From Candidatus Altarchaeota archaeon (GTDB lineage Archaea > Altiarchaeota > Altiarchaeia > IMC4 > QMZM01), in contig JAHIKS010000034.1 in assembly GCA_018897475.1 (NCBI GenBank), positions 1 to 14,529 on the forward strand: 14,529 nt of DNA, in the 5' to 3' direction. Of the stretch, positions 5,998 through 13,032 are shown in pieces. Position numbers and translations under genes: made by a program. The first letter of the stretch is position 1. Each line of letters begins with the position of its first letter. The notes beneath the pieces are model-generated. The model had not been told where the DNA came from, searched no databases, and saw only the letters and a program-made list of their open reading frames with translations.

Positions 5998-8682
5998 TCA
6001 ATTTCTTTGAATTTTTTTCCTCACCTCAAGGATTATGAACAGTGTACTACTCATTAGCGTTATCTTAACCCAATCCATTAAATCCAATGGAACCAGTTTG
6101 AAGATACTGGCCAACGGCGTATAGATTATCATCAACTGTAACAATATGGAACTAATGATCGCACCGACTAACCATTTATTCTCCATGATTTTCCTGAATG
6201 GTCTGGTTCTGTAGGTCAGCGCATTAAACAATTGAAACATTACTAGGGTGGTGAATGCTACGGGTTGTGCCTTGGGTGCTATACTACCAAGCTCTTCAAG
6301 ACCCATTCCCAGAGTGGCTCCATAGTGCTGAAACATAAATAAGGTTCCAATGCACATCACTACACCAACAATCAGTATATTCTGCATTACATCCTTGGAG
6401 AGTATCCTTTCCTTGGGGCTCCTTGGAGGCTTACGCATTATACCTAACTCCACAGGGTCCAATCCCAATGCCAATCCCGGCAGACCATCCGTTACGAGAT
6501 TCACCCATAATATCTGGATAGCTATTAAGGGAAGAGGAAATCCAAGTAAGATGCCCATAAAAATAACTAATATCTCACCCAAATTTGAGGAGAGGGTATA
6601 TTGAACGAATTTTTTGATACTTGAGTAGATACCTCTCCCCTCCTCAACTGCGTTTACAATAGAGGTGAAGTTATCATCCGTTAGTACCATGTCAGATACC
6701 TCTCTGCTTACATCCGTTCCGATTACCCCCATAGCAATACCAATATCTGCTTTCTTTAATGCTGGGGCATCATTAACCCCATCCCCAGTCATCGCTACAA
6801 CATGTCCCTTCCTCTTCAGGGCATCTAAAATCCTTACTTTATGCTCCGGAGAAACCCTAGCATAGATTGCAACACCATCTACAATTTCTTCAAATTCTTT
6901 ATCGTTTAGTTCATCTAATTCTATGCCGGTCAACACCATATCCTCCTCCTTTAATAATTCAAGCTGCGTAGCTATTGCCTTCGCAGTCATGAGATGATCG
7001 CCAGTAATCATAACCGTTTTTATACCGGCTTCTTCGCACTCTTTGATAGAACCCACTACTTCATCCCGTGGAGGGTCTATCATCCCAACTAAACCAACAA
7101 AGATTAAATCACTCTCTATTTCATTTGAATCCTCAATCTCTTTGTATGCCATTCCCAGCACTCTTAATGCCTTACCAGCCATAACTCTATTCATCTCCAG
7201 GATTTTTTTCTTGTCTCTCTCACTTAGTCCTGTTATTTTCCCCCCGTTATACAAATGAGTACACCTATCCAGTATCATATCCGGGGCACCTTTGACATAA
7301 GCAACCTTGTCGTGAATTGTTGTCATTAGCTTCCTCTCTGAATCGAAGGGAATCTCATCAACTCTTGGATACTTTTTCTCTAAGCCCTCCTTTATTAAAC
7401 CAGCTTTTGCTGCCACTACAATTAAAGCACCCTCCGTGGGATCACCAAAGATCTCCCATTTTTCATTATGGACAAAGTTGGCATCATTGCATAAGGCGCC
7501 GATTCTCAACAATAATTCGATGCTTCTAACATCCACATCTCTATCATCAAAAATAAATTTTCCTTCGGGAACATAGCCAGTCCCTGTGACCTCAATTACC
7601 TTATTATTGGCATATATCTCACGCACAGTCATCTCATTCTTTGTTAAAGTTCCAGTTTTATCAGAGCAAATCACGTTAGTACAACCCAGGGTTTCTACAG
7701 CGGGAAGTTGTCTAATCAGAGCATGTCGTTTAACCATTCTCTGAACTCCAAGGGCAAGAGAGATGGTGACGATAGCTGGCAATCCCTCGGGGATTGCGGC
7801 AACAGCCAGACTGACGGCTGCCATGAACATCATGATGCCAAATTCGGTCTCAATCGCACCATTCACTAAGAATTCTCTAAGTATGCCGGTTAAAAAAACT
7901 GCCACAGATATGCCGATGGTAACGATGCCCAGCCATTTACCAAATTCTTTCAGTTTTATCTGCAGGGGGGTCAGTTTTTCTTCAACCCCCTGAACCATCT
8001 CTGCAATTTTTCCGAACTCTGTTTGCATTCCAGTTCCTATAATCATGGCTTTTGCCCTTCCTCTGGTTACAATTGTACCCATGAAAACCATGTTTTTTCT
8101 CTCAGCTACCGGAATCTCTTCATCCAACAAGCATAGTTCCTTCTTTACAGGGGTACTTTCACCAGTTAGGGAAGATTCATCCACCTGTAATTTAGCTGCT
8201 TCTATGAGGCGGGCATCGGCAGGTACTTTATCTCCAGTCTCCAGAAGGATTATATCCCCTGGAACCAATTCCCTGCTTGGTATCTGCGTCTCTTTTTCAT
8301 TCCTTATCACTCTGGCTTTTAGAGCAGTTAGTTTTTTTAATGCCTCTATACTTTTTTCTGCCTTATACTCCTGAACAAAGCCAAAGATACCATTGATAAC
8401 GACGATGACAAGGATAGCTGCAGATTCTATATAGCTGCTGCCCTCAAAATAAGATATTAATGCGGAAATAACAACAGCAGCGAGAAGTATGATCACGATA
8501 AATGATGTAAATTGCCTGATAAGAATTTGCAAAGGGGTTATTCTCTCCTTCTCTTTCAACTCATTAACGCCGAATTTTTCTAATCTCTTCCTAGCATCTT
8601 CTCCTTTTAGGCCTTGACGAGTTGTTTTAAGTTTTTGTAATACCTCTTCCACATCCATAGAATGCCAGTCTTTACTTACCAT
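5998..8682 (-). CDS. P-type Ca2+-transporting ATPase (P2A, SERCA/PMCA-like)
   Basis: This 894-residue protein contains all P-type signatures: cation-ATPase N-terminus (WHSMDVEEVL), actuator TGES (173-176), M4 PEGLP (298-302), phosphorylated D341 in DKTGTLT, nucleotide-domain KGAP (464-467), MTGDGVNDAP (631-640). Ca2+ site II ligands are kept: E299 in M4, and N728 and D732 in M6 (WVNLVTDGLPG). In M5, SSNLGE keeps N700 and E703. In M8 the position of SERCA E908 appears to be Q (MFQLFNAL), as in PMCA-type pumps, so one Ca2+ per cycle may be moved. About ten membrane helices are present. An in-frame stop lies three codons before the ATG, fixing this start. The only Shine-Dalgarno-like GAGGTG is 17 bases upstream, too far to be optimal. 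It directly follows the broken larB. Substrate is inferred from ligands. Confidence 0.93.
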   Translation of the reverse strand: MVSKDWHSMDVEEVLQKLKTTRQGLKGEDARKRLEKFGVNELKEKERITPLQILIRQFTSFIVIILLAAVVISALISYFEGSSYIESAAILVIVVINGIFGFVQEYKAEKSIEALKKLTALKARVIRNEKETQIPSRELVPGDIILLETGDKVPADARLIEAAKLQVDESSLTGESTPVKKELCLLDEEIPVAERKNMVFMGTIVTRGRAKAMIIGTGMQTEFGKIAEMVQGVEEKLTPLQIKLKEFGKWLGIVTIGISVAVFLTGILREFLVNGAIETEFGIMMFMAAVSLAVAAIPEGLPAIVTISLALGVQRMVKRHALIRQLPAVETLGCTNVICSDKTGTLTKNEMTVREIYANNKVIEVTGTGYVPEGKFIFDDRDVDVRSIELLLRIGALCNDANFVHNEKWEIFGDPTEGALIVVAAKAGLIKEGLEKKYPRVDEIPFDSERKLMTTIHDKVAYVKGAPDMILDRCTHLYNGGKITGLSERDKKKILEMNRVMAGKALRVLGMAYKEIEDSNEIESDLIFVGLVGMIDPPRDEVVGSIKECEEAGIKTVMITGDHLMTAKAIATQLELLKEEDMVLTGIELDELNDKEFEEIVDGVAIYARVSPEHKVRILDALKRKGHVVAMTGDGVNDAPALKKADIGIAMGVIGTDVSREVSDMVLTDDNFTSIVNAVEEGRGIYSSIKKFVQYTLSSNLGEILVIFMGILLGFPLPLIAIQILWVNLVTDGLPGLALGLDPVELGIMRKPPRSPKERILSKDVMQNILIVGVVMCIGTLFMFQHYGATLGMGLEELGSIAPKAQPVAFTTLVMFQLFNALTYRTRPFRKIMENKWLVGAIISSILLQLMIIYTPLASIFKLVPLDLMDWVKITLMSSTLFIILEVRKKIQRN

Positions 8683-8707
8683 AGTTATTATTTAGTACAC
8701 ACCTCAC

Positions 8708-9158
8708 TTAACAATCTACCTCACAACCCATAACCTCTGCAGTAACCCTTGCTTCCTCTGCAACGGGAATATCTGCTGTTCCAGCAGATAAAACACCTAC
8801 TGTTCCTTTATTGGTCGGAAAGACAAACCCTTTCCGTTTGAGTATAACGGTTCTTGCCTTTTTGTTACATTCTATCTCCAGATCATCTGGAATTTTCTTT
8901 TTTTATCTCTCCTGTATTTTTCACACGCGTTATTAATGCGTAACCATTTTCTTTCGCAACCTCTGTTGCTAACCTAGCAACATCTTCAGGGCATTTACCC
9001 TCCGCAAGAATCGCTTCTGGTACGTCAATTCTATGTGCTCTATCGATGTCCAGTCTTGCAATTTCACCTATCTTTTTTATATTCAATATCCTCAATTTCT
9101 TCTTGGCAGTAGGTATATCAATTTTTCCTTCCAAGAGCTCTCTTAAAATGTCTTCCAT
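8708..9158 (-). pseudogene. larB: Broken larB: frameshifted and C-terminally truncated pyridinium-3,5-biscarboxylic acid mononucleotide synthase
   Basis: LarB carboxylates and hydrolyses nicotinic acid adenine dinucleotide in nickel-pincer cofactor biosynthesis. The first frame, from ATG 9158, gives 91 residues of the LarB N-terminus (MEDILRELLEGKID, then PEAILAEGKCPEDVARLA and YALITRV) and stops with TGA at 8883-8885. A second frame continues without a break: IPDDLEIECNKKARTVILKRK, then AGTADIPVAEEARVTAEVMG, the hallmark of the LarB PurE-like domain, ending at TAA (8708-8710). The shift falls in the A-rich run at 8893-8904. Even if repaired, the protein would be about 150 residues instead of about 250, and would lack the DVGVAG-to-C-terminus part of the catalytic domain. 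ATG 9158 follows the sua5 stop by two bases, with GGGG just upstream as binding site, so it was once a normal operon member. An upstream in-frame start at 9200 is unlikely. Confidence 0.82.
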
Positions 9159-9160
9159 AA

Positions 9161-10141
9161 TTATTCCCCACGTTGACAGTACTCCCTGGATGCGCGGCAT
9201 AATCTATCCATAATAGCCCGCCCTAGTCCTCCCTCAGAGACGGGTTCTGCATAGATGATATCCAACCCGGCTTTATCCAGTCTGTGCAGGCAGGAAAATA
9301 AATTCGCTGCTGCCTCCCGTAAATCACCCCTTGGTGAAAGAACTTCTACCATCTCATATGATAAAGTTTCCTCAGGTGGTGTAAATGCTAAAAATCCTAT
9401 CCTTTTCCCGTTTTCAAACACAATTTCCTCAGTTAAGAGCCGAAGTGGAGTTTTTGGTGAGTAATGACGTAGCAGTTGTCCAGGAGATTGAGGTCTTTTT
9501 GGATTGGATTTTGGAATTTTTACCTTACCTATTACCCTTTCTGTATCCTCAAGCGACAAGCCACCGGGTCTTAAAAGTAGTGCTTCCTTTTCCGTAAGGG
9601 AAATCACCGTTGATTCCACACCTACAGGACACTTGCCCCCATCGAGTATCAAGTCAACCTTGCTTCCTACCTGCTCTCTTACATGCTCTGCACTTGTGGG
9701 GCTTAAATGACCAAATAAATTGGCACTGGGAGCGGCTATAGGTGTGCCTGCCTCTTTGATAAGCTCTAAAGCTACGGGGTGAGAAGGCATTCTCACAGCA
9801 ACGGTTGGAAGTCCTGCGGTTACGATATCAGGCACTACCTGTGATTTTGGGAGTACTAATGTAAGCGGCCCTGGCCAGAATCTTTCCATGAGTCTTCTTG
9901 CCCTTTCATCTACTTTCAAGCATAACTGCTCAATACATGCAAGAGAGTTTATATGCACTATCATCGGATCAAAATGAGGTCTATTTTTTACTTCAAAAAC
10001 CCTTGCTACTGCATGAGGATTCAAGGCGTCGGCTCCAAGTCCATAAACTGTTTCTGTGGGAAAGGCAACTAAACCCCCTTCGCGGATAATATCAGCTGCT
10101 CTTTTTATGTCCTCAGATGTGGCAGGGAGGATATTACTCAT
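9161..10141 (-). CDS. sua5: L-threonylcarbamoyladenylate synthase, long Sua5 form
   Basis: Sua5 makes threonylcarbamoyl-AMP from threonine, ATP and bicarbonate, the carbamoyl donor for t6A37 in ANN-decoding tRNAs; Kae1/Tsa finishes the transfer. The YrdC domain has PTETVYGLG (28-36), the basic KNRP (52-55), RFWPGPLT, APSAN (137-141) and GVESTV (174-179). The linker motif SPGQLLRHYSP (219-229), which folds over the active site, and a C-terminal Sua5 domain to residue 326 mark the long Sua5 form rather than the short bacterial TsaC. The start ATG overlaps the purC stop by four bases (ATGA), and larB follows after two bases. The protein looks intact, as expected for an essential tRNA modification enzyme. 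Confidence 0.95.
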   Translation of the reverse strand: MSNILPATSEDIKRAADIIREGGLVAFPTETVYGLGADALNPHAVARVFEVKNRPHFDPMIVHINSLACIEQLCLKVDERARRLMERFWPGPLTLVLPKSQVVPDIVTAGLPTVAVRMPSHPVALELIKEAGTPIAAPSANLFGHLSPTSAEHVREQVGSKVDLILDGGKCPVGVESTVISLTEKEALLLRPGGLSLEDTERVIGKVKIPKSNPKRPQSPGQLLRHYSPKTPLRLLTEEIVFENGKRIGFLAFTPPEETLSYEMVEVLSPRGDLREAAANLFSCLHRLDKAGLDIIYAEPVSEGGLGRAIMDRLCRASREYCQRGE

Positions 10142-11166
10142 AATTCAAGCACCTCTTTCATCTCTTTGAGAGTCTCTTTTAAAGGAGGCACATCTCTGAA
10201 CCACTCATTTTCAGTAATTTCATTGGTACAGGCACAGTAAATCTGTGAAATTAACAGTTTCAATCTGGGAGGTAGTGGTTCTGGAATTAACCTGCATATA
10301 TTTTTCCAGCGCTGCCTATCCCTTTTCTTTGCTTCTTCGACAGCCTGATACCACTCTGTATTGCGGTAGTAAATTCTTGCTATCTCTTTGCTGACAGGCA
10401 GTCCATCATAAGTAAACCTGCACTCATCTAAGGTTCCGAGGACATCAACAACGATCAAACGCCGTTCCATATCAAATCCAGATTCTATCTTCCCATCCTC
10501 ATTCGCAAGCCCTGCTTTTGAAAATTCTTTGGTTATGATGGCATTAATAGTATTTGTAAGATTTTTTAACCCGGCTATCTCGTCATCATTCAAACCTGAG
10601 ATATGTTTGGCTTCGCCCCAACTTAGATACCTGTCTGTTTTCTCTAACTTAGTGGAAACATCAATAAAAGGAGTATCTATTTTTTGACCTGGAACGGGCA
10701 TACTATCTAAACCCAAATCCTCGGGCTTTATCTCTCCAGCTTTAAGGCGACGGAAAACACTGCTGCCTTCAGGAAAAAAATTCCTATAGATAACCTCAAG
10801 GGGTATTAAAAAGCCACCTTTTTCTCTTTCGTAGCGTGAATAATCATATTTATCACCTTTAATTTCAGGTTTTATCACACGCAACAGTTTAATTTCCATC
10901 GTGTTCACAGACCTCTTGATATCCGAGAGTTTTTTAGCCTTCGCATCTTCTACCAGCCCTGTATAGTGTGTAGGGATGCCTCTTTCTTCAAGTTTTTCGA
11001 AAAAGTATGCACCCAAGAGGGCAATAGCAGCCCCTTTATTTGGAATATGATCTGGCATCTCTCCCCAGTCAAATACTGAATAACGGTCAGAGAAATGGAA
11101 TCTACCAATCCCCATCTCATCTTTTGTTGGTTTTTTAATAACCTTCAAATCCTTTACACTACCCAT
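10138..11166 (-). CDS. purC: Phosphoribosylaminoimidazole-succinocarboxamide (SAICAR) synthase, long archaeal-type PurC
   Basis: PurC joins aspartate to CAIR with ATP, giving SAICAR, the step after PurE. The N-terminal signature RFHFSDRYSVFDWGEMPD followed by HIPNKG is diagnostic, and the ATP-binding core recurs as LIVVDVLGTLDECRF and DGLPVSKEIARIYYR. At 342 residues it is longer than the roughly 240-residue bacterial enzyme; the extra length includes a C-terminal helical region (EAKKRDRQRWKNICRLIPEPL onward). I start it at the ATG at 11166, because GGAGAGGTG lies a few bases upstream; an ATG at 11184 would place that site inside the gene. The start overlaps the purE stop by eight bases, so the two consecutive purine enzymes are coupled. 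Confidence 0.93.
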   Translation of the reverse strand: MGSVKDLKVIKKPTKDEMGIGRFHFSDRYSVFDWGEMPDHIPNKGAAIALLGAYFFEKLEERGIPTHYTGLVEDAKAKKLSDIKRSVNTMEIKLLRVIKPEIKGDKYDYSRYEREKGGFLIPLEVIYRNFFPEGSSVFRRLKAGEIKPEDLGLDSMPVPGQKIDTPFIDVSTKLEKTDRYLSWGEAKHISGLNDDEIAGLKNLTNTINAIITKEFSKAGLANEDGKIESGFDMERRLIVVDVLGTLDECRFTYDGLPVSKEIARIYYRNTEWYQAVEEAKKRDRQRWKNICRLIPEPLPPRLKLLISQIYCACTNEITENEWFRDVPPLKETLKEMKEVLEL

Positions 11167-11635
11167 TTTGCACCTCTCCATCATCTTTATCCAATGATTC
11201 CTTCAGCCTAGCTTGATACTTCCTCACCTTTTCCTTAACTTTCTCATGAGCTAGCCCCCATATCTTGGCAGCTGCCAGGGCTGCATTTTCAGGCTCTAAC
11301 ACCACCATTGGTGCCACGCCTGAAGGCATTCGCAGGCTGGAAAAAACATCTGACCCCCCAAACTTCTCGCTGTATGGCGGACAGGCTATAACGGGGTAAA
11401 AAGTCTGGGCATCGACAAACCCGCTTAAAGCATTGCTTCTCCCTGCAACAGTAATAAACACTACATCATCCTCTTCGTATTCTTTTATTAACTCGTAGCA
11501 TTTTAATGGCACTTTATGTGCTGAAGCAACCCTTAATACACTTTCAATTCCAAATCCGTCTAAAGCTTTTGCAATTCTTTTTGACCATATCATGTCACTT
11601 TTTGAACCCATCACGATAACAACCTTTTCTTTCAT
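11159..11635 (-). CDS. purE: Phosphoribosylaminoimidazole carboxylase, class II PurE (CO2-dependent AIR carboxylase)
   Basis: The 158 residues carry the PurE fold with MGSKSD near the N-terminus and SAHKVP. Several positions follow class II enzymes (AIR + CO2 to CAIR) as in the animal PAICS carboxylase domain: VAGRSNALSG in place of the class I AGGAAHLPG type, then YPVIACPP, DVFSSLRMPSG and LEPENAALAAAKIWGL. Class I PurE would instead use N5-CAIR from PurK. No purK is visible here, although it could lie elsewhere. The start overlaps the phosphoesterase stop by four bases (ATGA), and AAGGTGA six bases upstream is a strong ribosome binding site. PurC follows, so CAIR is made and used by neighbouring products. 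Confidence is high for PurE and good for class II. Confidence 0.92.
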   Translation of the reverse strand: MKEKVVIVMGSKSDMIWSKRIAKALDGFGIESVLRVASAHKVPLKCYELIKEYEEDDVVFITVAGRSNALSGFVDAQTFYPVIACPPYSEKFGGSDVFSSLRMPSGVAPMVVLEPENAALAAAKIWGLAHEKVKEKVRKYQARLKESLDKDDGEVQNG

Positions 11636-12630
11636 CGTTTTTCACCTTTTTCCAGTTCCACTTTACCTCCCAATCTGTGCCTCATCTTCTTCAGATTATA
11701 GACGTCGAATATTACCGCATTTAATCTCCCTTCTTTTATTTGATATTCGCTACCCGGATTAATTGATATGGTTTTGTCGATAACCTCCTTAAATTGCCCT
11801 GAAATCTCAAATGACTCGTGAGCGTGTCCATGGAGCGTTAGCAAGGGTTGTTCTCTCTCGATAAATTCTTTAACAGCCTTACTTCCGATATGTGCTCCAT
11901 CGGGATATACCATGTCAAGCTTTGTATTCCATGGTGGTGCATGAATAACAAATATTGTTTTTCCGGGATTCGTTCTTTTGGCCAGTGTTTTTAGGTCACC
12001 CTCAATTGTTGTTTTCTCCTTTTTGTTAACACTCAGGATTCCCTTGACCGTGTACTTTCTTATGTGATGCGTATATCCTAACCTTGAAAGCAAGTTAAAG
12101 TAACATTTTTCTAATTTTTTGCATTCTTTATCTTTACAGTCTAGAAGTTTAGAGTAAATTTTATCACACTCAGCCGAGAGTTTCCTTGTTTTCTTGGTGT
12201 CATGCTTCTGCCAGTCCTTCATGAGAAAAGGGAGTGGTGGCACAAAACTGTATCCACAAATGTCAACATCATCAGTAAGATGGTGGACCTTGTTATGGAG
12301 CAGCCTGAAGTATCCTTGTTTTTCTCCTTGCTCCAACAAGCTCATGTTAACTCGAAAGTCGTCATTCCCCATCATCAAATAAATGGCGTTGTAAGGATTT
12401 TCCCCATTGAATTTTTTGATCATTGGGATTAGTTTATCTTTTATGAATCTTTCTTGTATGCCGATAAGATCATTAGCAGATGATTTCGGGAGAATGTCGC
12501 CGCCAATAACTATAGAATTTACATTTTCCTGTACAGCTTTATTAAAAAGTGCTTTATACAATTTTTCAGATCCGTGAATGTCTACAGTATAAATAACAAT
12601 ATATTTTTTCTTGTTCATTATTTGAGTCAT
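11632..12630 (-). CDS. Calcineurin-like metallophosphoesterase with a cysteine-containing insert
   Basis: The di-metal motifs of the family occur in order: D17-x-H19 in YTVDIHGS, GGD (43-45), the GND in MMGNDDF (88-90), H230 in VIHAPPW, and GHAHE (268-272). All expected metal ligands are present, so hydrolase activity is likely; the substrate (nucleotide, phosphoprotein or other phosphoester) cannot be read from sequence. Between the GND motif and H230 sits a charged insert of about 60 residues with C155, C165, C170 and C176, which could bind a metal. The start ATG overlaps the upstream gene's stop by four bases (ATGA); a second ATG four codons later is possible. It sits between a carbonic-anhydrase-like gene and purE in one operon, but nothing ties it to purine synthesis beyond that. 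Confidence 0.85.
   Translation of the reverse strand: MTQIMNKKKYIVIYTVDIHGSEKLYKALFNKAVQENVNSIVIGGDILPKSSANDLIGIQERFIKDKLIPMIKKFNGENPYNAIYLMMGNDDFRVNMSLLEQGEKQGYFRLLHNKVHHLTDDVDICGYSFVPPLPFLMKDWQKHDTKKTRKLSAECDKIYSKLLDCKDKECKKLEKCYFNLLSRLGYTHHIRKYTVKGILSVNKKEKTTIEGDLKTLAKRTNPGKTIFVIHAPPWNTKLDMVYPDGAHIGSKAVKEFIEREQPLLTLHGHAHESFEISGQFKEVIDKTISINPGSEYQIKEGRLNAVIFDVYNLKKMRHRLGGKVELEKGEKR
11640..11646 (-). promoter_or_regulatory. Strong ribosome binding site of purE
   Basis: AAGGTGA is placed inside the end of the phosphoesterase gene, six bases before the purE ATG. It would let purE be translated well above the level set by coupling alone. Confidence 0.65.
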
Positions 12631-13028
12631 TTTAATTCACAAACTTTCCAATTCTCATCAACCCATAATCCTACAAGTTTAACATCAAAATCCCACGACT
12701 TCACAGTCTTAATTGCAGCGGTTATATGTTCTAGTTGAATCTTCTTCTCTCCAGGATTTCCTGCACAGTCGTGATGTCCTACTATAGCAACAAGTTTTGA
12801 TGCATGTCGAGTTATAGAAATTTCAACCCGCTTTCGTATCGAGTCAAGAATGGTATCATCTTTCCTCTCTGCAATTATCTTATTTGGACCAGGTTCAGTA
12901 ATCATATCAACATATTTTGCACTGCAGGTATCTTTTAAATACTCAATAACCGGAATCTGAACTCTTCCATCCATGCAGTTTATAGCAGTTACAAAATTTG
13001 ACTCATTCATTTTTACTAAGCACACCAT
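12627..13028 (-). CDS. Small beta-carbonic-anhydrase-like protein
   Basis: The protein is 133 residues. It has the beta-carbonic-anhydrase pattern C-x-D-x-R (C18, D20, R22 in INCMDGRVQIP) and H-x-x-C (H85, C88 in IVGHHDC), i.e. the three zinc ligands and the Asp-Arg dyad. An intervening ITEPGP block and a short C-terminal strand (KLVGLWVDE) follow the family order. Most beta enzymes have about 170-230 residues, so this is a compact version; related short proteins exist in archaea and bacteria, mostly untested. If active it interconverts CO2 and bicarbonate. It starts four bases after the carB stop, with ATG at 13010 as an alternative start that removes six residues. It overlaps the phosphoesterase gene by four bases. 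Fold confidence is good, activity is inferred. Confidence 0.75.
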   Translation of the reverse strand: MVCLVKMNESNFVTAINCMDGRVQIPVIEYLKDTCSAKYVDMITEPGPNKIIAERKDDTILDSIRKRVEISITRHASKLVAIVGHHDCAGNPGEKKIQLEHITAAIKTVKSWDFDVKLVGLWVDENWKVCELK

Positions 13029-13032
13029 TTAT

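Noticed and set aside
5396..6038. Two long + strand ORFs (5396-6010 and 5631-6038) opposite pdxT
   Set aside because: They are shadows of pdxT, whose catalytic triad and family length are clear; their products are low-complexity and unlike any family I know.
8045..8374. 109-residue + strand ORF opposite the ATPase, and several shorter ones along the same gene
   Set aside because: They mirror the conserved actuator-domain region of the P-type ATPase and have no independent start signals.
8698..8707. GAGGTG as ribosome binding site of the ATPase
   Set aside because: It is 17 bases from the only possible ATG, too far for a normal site, and an in-frame stop excludes an earlier start.
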